From Podospora pseudocomata (Eukaryota > Ascomycota > Sordariomycetes > Sordariales > Podosporaceae): 64,000 nt of DNA. The translations under genes were made by a program, and so were the position numbers. Location of the stretch: NCBI RefSeq assembly GCF_035222375.1, contig NC_085889.1:1054001-1118000 (forward strand), given 5' to 3'. How positions within the stretch are numbered: position 1 is the first letter of the stretch; the number at the start of each line of letters is the position of its first letter. Below, piece by piece: positions 34,305 to 45,664 of this stretch. The notes below the pieces were generated by a model. It did no database searches. It saw only the letters and a list, made by a program, of their open reading frames with translations, and had not been told where the DNA came from.

Positions 34305-34712
34305 TTAAGCCTGGGTGCTAGCGCAATCTCCACCTCCCAAGCCACCGCTGCACAGACGGGTGCAGCCAATACCAAGATCAGCAATCTTGATGCACTCATC
34401 ATTCTTGACGCGCTGGATGAGGTCGCCCTTGCAGTTGGGGCCCTCGCTGTCCTGGTAGGCGAACCAGGTATCGGAGAAGGAGTCGGTCCTGATGGACTTG
34501 ATGTCGGAGGGGATGGGGGCATCACCGGTCGAGAAACCGTTGAAGACCTTCTTGTCGACTTCGGTGCCGCTGTGCAAATTTAGTTAGTGGAAGTCCATCG
34601 GGGGAAGAGCAGGGAGAATGTACCAGTTCTCGTCACTGAACATCTTTGTGGCGGCCCCAAAGGCAGTGCTGGCGCAGCCGGCGATGAGGATGATGGTGGT
34701 GGTGGCACGCAT
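34305..34712 (-). CDS. Small secreted cysteine-rich protein
   Basis: Exons 34624-34712 and 34305-34569, separated by a 54 bp intron with a CTAAC branch site, give 117 residues. The N-terminus MRATTTIILIAGCASTAFG is a clear signal peptide with likely cleavage after FGA. The mature part of about 97 residues has six cysteines (contexts ENC, PNCK, DEC, GCT, LCS, GDC), suggesting three disulfides, and no transmembrane segment or known domain. Size, secretion and Cys content are those of effector-like or antimicrobial small secreted proteins of fungi. No family is recognised. The gene was missed by simple open-frame inspection because the signal peptide is on a separate short exon. Confidence 0.75.
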
Positions 34713-35902
34713 TTTGGATGATTGATTGGGAAGGGTTTGTAGATGTGGTTTGTTGTTGAGTTGTGAATTGGTTGTGTTGTGATTGTATTGCTGTTGTCTT
34801 GCTGTTGTTCAGAACTTCTTGCATCGTGGAAAGGAACAGGTCTTTTTATGTCTTCGTGACGATAGCGCTATGCTATTTTCTGAAGCCTGTTATCTCCATT
34901 CGAAACAGTACGGCCGACTATACGCCGTGGCTACATGGCTGTAGCCATTTCCCTCCCAGGTCTCTTGCTTTGTTTCCTCTAGGCGAAGTGTAGCTCGGAT
35001 TTCTCGGGTCATGACCTGTGCGCCGTGTGGCTGGATCCAATTGCGAACTTAACACTCACCATGGAGCACCTCAGCACTACCTTAAGCTCGTTATCATTTG
35101 TTTCATCGGTTGTACAGGCCTAGGCTTCCTTGCTTGGCTACATGAATCTGGCTGGTGCCAGTTATGGACCCAAAACCTGTAACGGATATGTCAGGATACC
35201 TCTCGTGGCCGTTGTCATGTTTCACAGCCTATATTTGGATTTTTCCACTGCCAGGCGATGTCGGACTTGGTATCTCGCACTCAGAATCGTCTGGAGTTGT
35301 GAAGGAGCCTGATGTGCCGCGGCCCGCAACGAACCAGATGAGGCGGCCAGATGTCGCGGCCACCCACGCGATTCTCGTCGATCATATATCACTCGATATC
35401 TGATATTATGAACATCGTCGTGACGTTGGAGCTCGTTTGATGTCAACTCAATTCTCAATACATCCTGGGTGGGTGGTCCGTGCTTATCACCCCTCTGAAG
35501 CCCCTGAGCCCCTGAGCTCTTAGGCTTGGCAAATTAGAGACGAGCATAGTTGGGCAGTGAGAAAAGCCAACAGAGATGGTTGAACTCAATTCCGGAACAA
35601 TTTTGGTACCATCTACCATAGTCAACATCGCGATTTCAATGACATCCTCCCAAAAACGACAGTTCGACAGTCGGCCAGAGACTTGCTCGAATCTGGCTTA
35701 GCCGGGGAGCAGTTATCACTGCGGGCACCAATGAAACATGGTGCGATACACACCAATCACAGCATTGCGCTCCGATAAGCAGAACCCAGGTGCATTCAAG
35801 TGCCAACAACGCGAATTTGGAGGTTGGTTGAGAACAGCCACAGCCACATCTTGCGAATTTCATTCCACATCAATGCCCTAGTCAAGGTACCTACTCAGTA
35901 TC
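34713..35902. other. Intergenic, no gene seen
   Basis: About 1.2 kb between the secreted-protein gene (minus) and the large membrane protein (plus). No supported coding region is found. Confidence 0.5.
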
Positions 35903-38583
35903 ATGGATTCCCCAGAGGGCGAGTTTGACGGCAACGATTTTGCCAACAACCTCTTCAGCGATCTCGCCCCCCTCCTGACGCTTTTCGGGGAGCAAGTCAC
36001 AAAACAGTTCCTGTCCATGAGTGTGGGATGGGCCGACAACGTACTCTTGGCAATGGGCCCCCTAGGTATCTTGACCATTGTTGTGAGCGCCATCCGTGTA
36101 GCGGGTGAGACCGTACCAAACCTCAAGGCGCTCATCGGCAGAGCAAGGGAGGACAGGGCCAGCGTTGAAGTTGAGTTACTCTCTTCAACATCTAGGGAGG
36201 TTTGCGAACTGTGGACAGGAACCCAAATCGTTCGAGTACGCGGACAACCCCTCATATCTCAGCCGTTCATCATGACCGACACGGGTAACGTCTATCCCCT
36301 GTGGAATGATGTGGCGCAGGGGACTTTTGAGGTCAACTTCATGGCGAAAGACTGGGATCGCGAAACCAGCTTGTTGGCAAAAGTGCCGCCCAACCTTGGC
36401 TTAAATATCAGCGGTGCTATCCCTTCGAACCGTGAAATGTGGATGTGGGCTGCTCTGGGAACTGTCCTGCAACTAGCCTCCCTGGTTGTGAGCGGGACTG
36501 TTACTTATCGTTGGAACTTGGCCCAGGTCGAAGTTCCCACCACCACATACGGATATCCCTGCTATCTTGTGGGCAGTCTGCTTTTGACTCTCGGGGTTCT
36601 CCTGTGCGGACATATAGTTGAGGCTGTCAGTAAAGAAAGAACTTTCAGATGTAAGGCAAAAATGCGAAAGAGAGTGCGCATTTTTCGCATTCAACTGGCC
36701 GCCACCGTGAACGACCAGCACTTTGACAGTTATCTTATCTTCAACTCCCCCGAGAATCCTGACGTCTATGCATCATTCTATCAGGGCATGAAGAAGAATA
36801 CTCGGTATGTTCATTACCCTCCAGCCCGAATGCCGCTGTTTGCTAACATCAATATTTGCGAGATATTATGCAATTGCAGGATCAGCGCTGTCATTCATGG
36901 GCTTTATCACACAATTTATTGGATTGAGGGGATTGCATTGGTCAGCTGCCGTTATCCAGCTTGCCGCCACGCTCGTCATGACGGTTTTCAGGGCCTACGT
37001 TCGACGAGGCCTTGCCAAGGGCCTCCCTGCTGTCCTGGTAAATACAGATCTGGACCCTGCGCTCACCCTGGCGGTGAACGTTGCTAAATGGCATACTTTG
37101 GAAAGTTCGATAGAAAGGTACGCCAGGAAAAAGCTGACGGGCTTGAACTGTGAGTCTCTCGAATCTCTCGGCATCATAACCGGCGGTTGCAAGCTTTGGT
37201 ATCAAAGTGGGCGTGTTACAGGAAATATAGCTGTGCGTCACGAAGTCCTCCTTCCAAAGTCAACACCGCCAACCGGTCGACAACTGCCTCACCTGTCTAC
37301 ATCCATAAGAATTGAGGGGAAGTCACCGGGGGGTGCTGCAACGGAACAGGGCACAGAAGTTCATGCACTCCTGACCATGTGGGAAAACGCGTCATTTCTC
37401 CACAGGGAACAGTCTGCTGCATCGTCGCAAGCTCAAATTTTGGAGGATGCAATCTGGAAAATCATGGCATATTTGGAAGAGTCGGGGAGGGATCCAACAC
37501 CACTGATCAGTTGGAAGAAAACTTCCCCATTTCTTAAAAGGGCCTCCCAATCTGCAGAGTGTGGTCGATTGATATGGGGAGTGGACTGCTTAGGGTACCG
37601 ATCACCAAAGGATGGAAATGGCTGCGAACCTCTCGAGGCCACAGCATCCCACGTTTATTCAACAGAAATTCCCTTGGCAGTTGACTACCCCACGACAAAG
37701 ATGCGGGATATTCTTGAAGCTCTTCTTTCAATCTCTTCCTGTGGCAGTCAGCCCTTCAGAATGGCTAGAATCATTGGGACGCAACTAGTACCCTCCGACA
37801 ATCCGGTGCAGGGTAATCTAGCCCGGTGGCTTGGAAGTAGGTCGAGGGCTGGAAATATGAATGGGATCGCTGACGAAAACGACTATGGAATGGGCTGGGG
37901 ACTCTGCTGGGGAATGTATCTGTCACCCTTGGCCAAGTCACAGTAAGTTCGCCGTGTTAACCTCCAGACCAGATGCACACACCCGCGTCCACTGTGCCTG
38001 TGACTAACTGGTACTCGATAGCAACAATGGAAACGACGGGGACACCAAGGCTAGGACGCTCACGAACGATGATTCTGGTGAAGAGAGAATCATAATTGTC
38101 CCTTGGCCAAAGGCCTCCACCGGTCTTGAAAGCTATGCTCAAGAGCTTTTTTCCCTTTTCCTCTTAGCGATAGCAGAACATATCGAGAAGGTGAATGGCG
38201 TTACTGAAAACCTTGATATTGATACATCCCCGGCTAGCAAGGAGCAAGATGGCTACATGTACGAATATCAGAATACATGGCAGGACGTGGAAACTCCTCC
38301 CAGGTCACTGGAGAACTCTGTGTTTGAAGGCTTGGTAGACATTGCTGTCGAAACAGGTATTTGCACAACCAGGAAGGCAGCCCGGATTCTTATCATTCCA
38401 GCCTTTGCATGGCACGGTCTACTTCCAGAAGTGGACAGTACTAGCACTGTGGAGAACAAAAATGAAGCATCGGAAAACTTAGGCCCAGTTAGGAGCGGAT
38501 TGATGTCAAGACAAGGCGCCGGATGGGATGCAGCCTATAGTGTTGAAACAGATTCACAGCAGGAGGCGGGGCAGACTAGGTAG
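35903..38583 (+). CDS. Large fungal membrane protein of the ankyrin-associated family
   Basis: Exons 35903-36804, 36863-37942 and 38022-38583 give 847 residues; the introns are 58 and 79 bp (GACTAAC branch site in the second). The N-terminus, with FDGNDFANNLFSDLAPLL, FGEQVTKQFLSMS and GWADNVLLAMGPLGI, is typical of a highly paralogous Pezizomycotina family of unknown function that often ends in ankyrin repeats. Hydrophobic segments occur at about residues 45-70 (AMGPLGILTIVVSAI), 185-205 (MWAALGTVLQLASLVV), 220-245 (YLVGSLLLTLGVLLCG) and 305-355, so it is a multi-pass membrane protein with a large C-terminal soluble part. Here the frame stops at 38583 without ankyrin repeats, and an ankyrin-like fragment follows 390 bp downstream. 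Roles in programmed cell death or allorecognition have been suggested for similar architectures, but nothing in the sequence proves this. Confidence 0.8.
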
Positions 38584-38960
38584 CAACGAGATGGACCGAG
38601 AAGAGAAAGAGAAGATGGAGTAGGTAATAGAAACGTTGGTGGAATGATAAGCGCTTAAAGGATATAGGGTTACCACTTCTAGCTTGGAATTAGGCCCACG
38701 ATACGTGATAATGGTCTCTGGTTAATATCAAATGTTCTGGTTGATAGACCTGCCTTCTCGGTTCATCCCGAGTTAACCTCTCAGAATCCCTCCAGTCCCC
38801 AACTCTGCCAATCTTCCCACCACCCCTTACTCCCCTCCTTCTCCTCTGGCCACAGGATCCTAAACTGCACCATCAACCGACCCTCTATACACACCTCCAT
38901 CGATTCTTCTTGCAACGCCTCCTGCCACCTTGACTGCTCTCCTCAAATCTCCTTCACCCT
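38584..38960. other. Spacer between membrane-protein gene and ankyrin fragment
   Basis: About 380 bp with no clean frame connecting the membrane-protein gene to the ankyrin-like sequence downstream. It is Pro/Ser/Thr-coding-like in places on the plus strand (about 38760-38940) and may be decayed coding sequence. Confidence 0.4.
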
Positions 38961-39363
38961 CACAGTAAGCTATGCAGCCGGCTTGGGAAACGCCGAGTCC
39001 ATGAAGACTCTCATCGAAAATCGTGCACAGATTGACGTTATCGAGCACAATGGCAACACCCCCTTGGTCAGCGCGCTCTGGCGTGGCCATCACGAGATTG
39101 TAAAACTATCCCTCGCCGCAGGAGTGAACTATCAAAGAAGCACCCCTGACAGAGCAGGCGTTCTGCAAGTTTTGGCATCTACATCCGATGAGCAGATGAT
39201 GGAGATGTTTACCAAGGCAATGCTGAGAGGCATCCAGAGGCAGAGGGCATCAGTTCAGAGGAAATCTTTGCTAGACCTGTTCAACGAACGACGGTCGACA
39301 CCGCAGCTTCGGCAAGCATTCAATAACTTGTTGGACAGCATTGAATATGAAGAGTCAATGTGA
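38961..39363 (+). pseudogene. Detached ankyrin-repeat fragment
   Basis: The open frame reads SYAAGLGNAESMKTLIENRA and then NGNTPLVSALWRGHHEIVKL, i.e. one and a half to two ankyrin repeats, followed by about 75 residues of helical, non-repeat sequence and a stop at 39363. Proteins of the family encoded upstream (35903-38583) commonly continue into such repeats, so this looks like the severed C-terminus of that gene or of a lost paralogue. No start codon with a good context or promoter is obvious; Met codons occur only inside the repeat. It could also be a short stand-alone gene. Confidence 0.5.
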
Positions 39364-40550
39364 CAAGGGGAGTATCTCGGCTTGGAACAGGTAGTTCAAC
39401 TCAGTATAATAATCTGTTATGGCCTCAAGGTCCTTGCCCCTTGCCATTTGGGTAGGAAAGGCAAGGCCTACTTATAGTCCTCCGGATCCCCAGGACCGTT
39501 CTGAGCTCCCTGGTCCTCGAACCTGTCTTATCTGTCTGCCTTGGCCGGGCACCTCCTTCGGCGTCCTGGCCACTGATTCCACCAGTAATAGGTACATATG
39601 ATTCCTGTCCTGCAGTCTTCTTGCAGCTCGTATGGGTCCTCAGTCCCTCCTGCCCAACCAACCCGTATCGGCACCCTGGTTCTGCCTTCGTGGTGGTCGC
39701 CGTGATGCCTCCGCTGAGCCCCGGTGGGCTCAGTTGGTTGCCGGCCCCAGATATTCTGATCCTGGGCATATCGTTGGGCTATTGTTGGTTGGAGTGTGTA
39801 CTGTCTAGGGGCACTGAGTCGTGGGCCCGTGTGACAGTCAACCAGAGCTAAGGATGGGGAGGTTGAATGCGTCATGGAGCAATCAGATACTGACGAGGAG
39901 TTTCACGATGCCTATGAGACACTGCAGAACTAAGCAATACCGTGTACTAGGTAACATCAGCATATTTTCTGAGTGCCGCAAGCAAACTCTCCTCTTGATA
40001 TTTATAGGCCTTTTCCAAGGCAGAGCCGCTGTATATGACGTGCTATCCTCGACGGCGCCCTCTTAGGTACCTTACACAAGTCACAGTTTGTGAACGTCGA
40101 GCACTTACCTTCATGTTCAACCGATGGGCCTTGGCCGACGACAAAAGTCTACTTTGGGGGAGATTCACTAGTCATGGTGAATATTCCCAACAGTGAAGAA
40201 GGTGAATACAGATGATTCCACACAGTCTTGCGGTGTCTGTTCACCAGCCCACTTTTCTGATGCAGAGTTTCTCCCAAGTATATCTTCCATAGAATATATA
40301 TGTCTCTTGTTAGTCTTCTTACTCCTTCTTTTCTTGGATTCCCATGACCGTTCACACGAGGCATTCTCATTCAGTCACAAGGTACCCGCCGCTCACAACT
40401 AAGTAAGCAAGCAAAGCCTCAAGAAAGCTTAGTAGGTGCCAATCTACAATATCATCATGTACTCTCTCAACCAGGACACGTCTTTCATCGGCAGAACACT
40501 AACAATCTACAGAGGCTTCACAAGAGACAAAACCGCAGGAAAAATACCCT
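39364..40550. other. Intergenic with GC-rich block, no gene seen
   Basis: A GC-rich block of about 440 bp (39420-39860) is set in AT-richer DNA. Minus-strand frames across it are open for about 115 codons but show no motif I recognise. From about 40165 the sequence resembles that at about 42012-42100 (see the repeat entry). Confidence 0.4.
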
Positions 40551-40654
40551 AGGCTGTCAGACTTGGTAGCCGACAGCAATCCGCTGCCAGATAAAACCAT
40601 CAACATCACCTTACGCTACCCCCCGGGTCATCAAAACAAGGAACCTCTCACCTT

Positions 40655-40978
40655 TTGCGACAGCAGCACCCCCAAACACTCTCAGACTTGGTGGCGGACA
40701 GTGAGCCGCTACCAAACTCGACCTTGAAGCGGACGCCCACCAACCACCTCCCTCGCCCGATCGGCCAAGAGCCCGGAGAACCATTAACACCAATAACGCT
40801 TCAGAACTTTAAAACAACTTTACCAGAAGCACCGAAACGCAGCATCGTGAGTGGCGGCAGGGCTAGTCAGCGCCCAAAAGCCGTCTTTCTGCCGCGACGA
40901 GAGCTCGTATCTCTGCTCGTATTCAGGCGCTCGTTCGGGCTTTACAATAGAGCGAGAGTAGGTAATGGTGGAAGATAG
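40655..40978 (+). pseudogene. Copy 2 of the LADLVAESEPLP family
   Basis: An open frame of about 107 codons without an ATG at a comparable place to the downstream copy. It reads TLSDLVADSEPLPNSTLKR and NHLPRPIG, then a Lys/Arg-rich end (ASQRPKAVFLPRREL) comparable with the ASKSQKKRAKFRTRI end of the copy at 42352-42702. The preceding copy (40551-40640) lies 40 bp upstream in another frame. The segment may be a non-functional duplicate, or an exon of a gene whose start I cannot find. Confidence 0.35.
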
Positions 40979-42351
40979 ATACGGGATTCTGCGGGTCGGG
41001 AATTTTACCTGGGATCATCGAGTTACATAACTGTTGTGCTCTAGTTGCTCTTGGTTTCTTTGACATGGTCTAAGGGGTTGGCTTGTTGGTAGAAGAATTT
41101 GGGTGGATAAGCAATGAAATAGGGGATTCAACGGACCCAGGTCCAGGATACCGATACACTCCCAGACATGGTGGCTCAGAGTCGCCCTTTGGTGGACACA
41201 ACCCTGAACAGGATCTCAACCATACAATCACACCCAGGCCTGTCAAGACAGTGAACTCCACCTGCCCGGTGTCGGCACGAGCACCAGACACTCGCAGAGT
41301 TAGTAGCTGAGACAGACCCTCTCCCAAACACGCTTTACCCCGACCCATCGGCGCGTCTTTGAGGCAGGATCCCAGGACACCCGAGAGCAGTCCCGCGGTG
41401 ATTCTGGATGACAGCACTCTTCGTGTGCCCGTTGCTCGGAATCACGTAACTGCAGAGAACAGAGCCCGGGTCGTGGCACGCACTCGCGTATTACACGAGG
41501 CTTTAGCATGTGGTGGGAGGTGCAACTAGAAGTAGCAGTGGAAGGGAGATATGGAATCTTGATTTGGATTAGGGTTGTGTCTCTTGGTTGGCAATCTTGT
41601 GTTCCTGGATCATGTTGTATTAGCAGCGGTGCAGCAGGGACACTGTTGCTTCTTCGGAAGAGTTCATACTCCATGGGATGAAGCCAAGACATCAACATAC
41701 CTCTATTGATAAACTCAAATCTTTTCCAAGTCAATCACAAATACAACCTTCAGCCTTAAGGCTACATTCGGTGCCAAATCCAGACAGTTGGAGAGGCACG
41801 AAATTGACGTGATGAAACTGTTTGGTAAAACGAAGTATCGAAACAGCGGAGTGTCCGATGTCCATACATGGATATACTCCATGACCAGGAAGTTGTAGTC
41901 CAACTGCAAATCTCACCCAAGCCCTGCTCCAACCTTGAATGAGTGCAACCGTCGATCCTACGATTTGCATTTGCTCGGTTTAGCCTTACATTCATCCGCA
42001 AACCCACTTGTGATTGTCAATATTTCCAACAATAAGGAACGTGAATAGGTCGGAGGATAATACCATGAGTTGTGAGTCTCTTCACAGGCCCACTTTAGAG
42101 TGTCCTCTCCAGCATGAATGTAAACTTCCTTGTGCTTCCTTTCCTGTTGTAGCAAATAGTCATCAAGAAGACCACCAAGCAACAACTACATCAAGAGAAC
42201 AAACCAAACACACCTTTGAACAATCAGAAAGGACACCCATCTACCAAGCCAAAACAAAAGGGTGAGCATCTCACCTATCTGATGTAGCCTTGAACACGCA
42301 ACCTGACAAAAATAATCAGAAAAGCCACTCCCGCACCACGCGCCCATCAAA

Positions 42352-42702
42352 ATGACTCTTGACCATCTCACCCTTCGACCCGTCATTCCTTTGGCCCTAT
42401 ACCAATCAAAAGAGGACAAAAAGCAGCCGGAAAAGCCCCACACACTTGCGGACTTGGTGGCTGAGAGTGAGCCCTTGCCAGTGAGCACTCTTCAGAGGAT
42501 ACCCACCCCTCTTCTCCCTCGCCCCATCGGTACGTCCAGGATTTCGACATTACGGCTGCCTCCGGGCTTCGAGCACTTATTCTCGACAGAGGCAGCGGAT
42601 AAGCGCTATGCCGACCAGATCACATCTGGCGGCACCGCTGGCGAGCGCGCTTCAAAATCCCAGAAAAAACGCGCAAAATTTCGCACTCGAATTTTGCTTT
42701 AG
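42352..42702 (+). CDS. Short protein of the LADLVAESEPLP family
   Basis: A single open frame of 116 residues starting MTLDHLTLRPVIPL at 42352, the first ATG of the frame. The central block TLADLVAESEPLPVSTLQR is followed by PLLPRPIGTSRI and a strongly basic C-terminus (ASKSQKKRAKFRTRI). No signal peptide or membrane segment is seen and no known domain is recognised. It is the only copy of the four-member local family that looks intact. Function is unknown; the basic tail could bind nucleic acid or act in nuclear import, which is a guess. Confidence 0.5.
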   Translation: MTLDHLTLRPVIPLALYQSKEDKKQPEKPHTLADLVAESEPLPVSTLQRIPTPLLPRPIGTSRISTLRLPPGFEHLFSTEAADKRYADQITSGGTAGERASKSQKKRAKFRTRILL

Positions 42703-44451
42703 GATGGAGATGGCCGAATGGACTTTTTCCTTCTTTGTGGAGCGGAGGATGGTTTGGATGAAAAGGCGACGCGATACAGGGCGTAGAGCAAACTGAAATA
42801 TATCATCCAGTTACCAACGACAGCGAATTATTGCTCTTGAAGCAGGTGCCGATACATGTAGTGCAGGTTGGACGAGTGACCTTGTTCAGCCTCGGGTAGT
42901 CAAGTCTTGTGGTAAGGCCCAAGCATTGTCGGTTGCTGGTCCCCGCCGCGTGGCTCCCAACTCTTGCGCTCCTATCAACAAACAGGCCAATCAAGTGGGC
43001 AGTTCTCCTTCCTGAAAGTCTAAGATGCGGGGAACTGCTACTGCTTCCTCGCCATGATTCCCTACTTTTTCCCCCTCAATAGATAATCAAGAGTTTCATC
43101 AAGTCAAGTTGATATCCTCCAGTTTGCCGCGTCCGATATGACCTCACATCACATGAACTTGTCCCCATACTTTGCGCAGTTTGCATGGGCATTTTCCAGA
43201 CACCGAGCTCTCGGGAGTCGACATCGATCCCACGATTCTGGCTTCTTCCTAAGGCTGAAGGGGTAGTGCAAGAACGTAACGGTTGTCATGGTCTAACACA
43301 ACCTTCATTCTATGAGTTAAGTGAGGCCTCAACACGATCATTCTGACAACTCATGAATTGGAACCCTATCTCTACTGGAAGTAAATAGTCGGGGGATCCG
43401 GCTTCATAGTTCTGCGGTGATCAGCGCCATGTTACACAGACAGCTGAGTGGCTTCAGTCGTTGGACCTGTTTTTTCGGTACTTGCACGGCGCAAGTCCAT
43501 TCGGCATGCCCCGCAAATCAAATTGTGTCGAGTGGCTTTGCTTGTGTACCCGAGCACGGCATGTTGAAAGATGATGACATGCAGCAATTCTGTGGAACTT
43601 TGATCCAGTTCAGTTACACTGTTGTATCCAACGATGCCCCTATTTTCATCGGGGCTAGACATGTTGTGTCCATGGTCGCCTCGTCTCAGGGCCTGGTTTT
43701 AGCGTCACTCACCCTGATGAAAGTAACATCACTTCGGCATCTCTTCTGGGGTTGAAGATGTGTACTGTGATCCCAGAATGGACTCTCCCCGTTTCTCGGA
43801 GCCGAAGGCAGGAGTATCATCACAAGTGCTTATATTCTAGCCGAGTTTGAGGTATGATCAACCCATCTACCGAGCGGCGCAGCTACGAACAGCTCAAGAG
43901 GATTTCCACACCAATGGAGATATCACAAGTCCGGTGCATTCGGACCCACGACTGCCCATAACCCGGAGGGGAAATAACTGCTCTGTCCACCACCAAAAAA
44001 TATCAGCCAATGAGACCTACACCCAACCCACCCCCCCTAGGCCTCACAGCGGTGATTACACCAGGGAAAGATGGACGTGTAGAAAGCCAACTGCATGTTT
44101 CACCTCCACACATTGGCCCCCCGAGCACATGGTTGTCGTGCTTCGGTACCGATTATCCCTGCGTCTAGGGGCAACCTTTCTGGTCATTGGTGCCGTGAAG
44201 GTCTGGTCCGGGCCGCTGCCGAGCCACATATCTGCTTCCCAGGCTGAGTTTTGTGTTTCCTGTCAGTACTCCTCATAGAGATGGCGACTTTATAAAGACA
44301 CCGTTTTGCCTTGCCAAGGGGTTCAGGGATTCCTTCCTGCTTACCTTCCTTGTCATGGCCTTATCAAGATCCTGGATCTTCTAAGATCCTTCAAATTGCC
44401 TTTACATCACTTACAACAGAGGATTAGTCCTTTAGACCTGGGCTCTTTACA
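42703..44451. other. Intergenic, no gene seen
   Basis: About 1.75 kb. Open frames of about 110-140 codons occur on the plus strand (43417-43755, 43847-44278) but lack motifs and splice-linked partners. I do not call them. Confidence 0.45.
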
Positions 44452-45604
44452 ATGATTTCCCAGTACTTCATCCCACAGTTCCTCCTCCCACGACACACCA
44501 CCCCCAGCCCCTCAACCAAGCCCCCAGACCCCTCCTCAACCGAATACTGCGACCTCAAAGCCCTCGGTCTCCTCCCTCCAGAATACCCCATCCCCGACGG
44601 CGGCCCCACCGTCTCCCGCACCATCTGGTCCTTCCTCGCCTTCTCAACCGTATTCCTGTTCCTCCGCATCTACTGCAAGAAATGGCGCTCCCGCGGCCTC
44701 TGGTGGGACGACTACGTCCTCATATTCAGCTGGCTCATGTTCATAGCTTGCGCCGTCATCTGCCAACTAGTCATCAACCTCGGCTTCGGCCGCTACCCCT
44801 GTGACATCCCCCCCTCCCACCACCCCACCATCGCCTTCGTGGGCGCCACTCTTGGGTCTTGCATCACCATCCTCACCATTGTGTGGTCCAAGACGTCATT
44901 CGCCATAACCATCCTCCGATTGTCACCTTCTGGTAGCGTCCTTCGGAACATTGCTTGGTTTGTGCTGGTTAGTATGAACGCGCTCATGATTGTCCAGGCG
45001 GTGGTCGTCTGGGTGAAGTGTAACCCAATCAGTAAGAACTGGGATCTTAGTAATGAGGGAACCTGCTGGGATGTGCATGCCACGAATTACTATGGGGTTT
45101 TCTGCGGGGTGTACAGCGGGGTGTGTGATATTGTGCTGGCGCTGTTGCCGTGGAGGTTGGTCTGGGGGTTGCAGATGAGGAAGAAGGAGAAGTTAGGTGT
45201 TGTGGTGGGGATGAGTATGGGGGTTGTGTAAGTAATATTTCGGTTGAGATCTCCTATGAAGATTTGGCTGACCATGTGTTGAACAGGGCTGGAGTCTGGG
45301 CTTTTATTAAGTCGTCCAAGTTGGTGTTGTTGGGGTCGAAGAACTTTACCTGTGAGTACCACGCATCCGTTATCATCGAGGTCAACGCTCATAAACGATA
45401 GACGAGGGCTGCCTCCTGTTGATCTGGACGTCGGCTGAGATAGGAACAACCATCATGGCGAGCTGCATTCCTGTGTTGCGAGTGTTATTCAAGGAGCTGC
45501 ACGATAATCATGTCGAGAAGCAGAACAGTAAGGAGACTGCAGACTCGATGAATTCCCAGCAGCCATTGTCGTGGCCATCTTCACGAGCACACTCGGCAGT
45601 ATGA
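44452..45604 (+). CDS. Fungal rhodopsin-like integral membrane protein
   Basis: Seven-helix membrane protein of the large ascomycete family usually annotated as integral membrane or rhodopsin domain-containing protein (fungal rhodopsin domain, PF20684; relatives include SAT4-type cluster proteins). Exons 44452-45227, 45287-45351 and 45402-45604 give 347 residues; the introns are 59 and 50 bp. Diagnostic stretches are FLRIYCKKWRSRGLWWDDYV after helix 1, a WSKTSFAITILRL helix, the VKCNPISKNWD loop, GVCDIVLALLPWRLVW and the terminal EGCLLLIWTSAEIGTTIMAS helix. Members are thought to act in signalling or to accompany secondary-metabolite loci, but no lysine for retinal binding is evident to me. 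The C-terminal tail is short and polar. Confidence 0.88.
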
Positions 45605-45664
45605 CGGGGAGAAGAAGAGAGTGTAAATAAAATGATTGTATTAGGTTGTAATTTTGCGCGCTCC

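Larger units (their letters stand above)
40165..42702 (+). repeat. Diverged tandem family, four LADLVAESEPLP-like units
   Basis: Four plus-strand segments encode variants of one motif: RLSDLVADSNPLPDKT (from 40551), TLSDLVADSEPLPNSTLKR (from 40676), TLAELVAETDPLPNT (from 41288) and TLADLVAESEPLPVSTLQR (from 42442). The second and fourth continue with similar LPRPIG blocks, and the third retains a related CCCATCGG stretch. The first two core motifs agree at about 29 of 36 bases by eye. The upstream DNA at about 40172-40262 also resembles that at 42012-42100 (both contain AATATT-CCAACA followed by GTGAATA). I take this as repeated local duplication of a short gene followed by divergence. Only the fourth copy keeps a long open frame with a start. 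Confidence 0.6.

Noticed and set aside
39415-39956. Possible solo LTR (begins TGTTAT, ends GTAACA)
   Set aside because: The end bases fit, but the flanking 5 bp do not match as a target-site duplication and no internal element part or second copy is seen in the window.
43417-44278. Two plus-strand open frames of 112 and 143 codons
   Set aside because: No motif, no signal peptide with a matching mature part, and no intron linking them.
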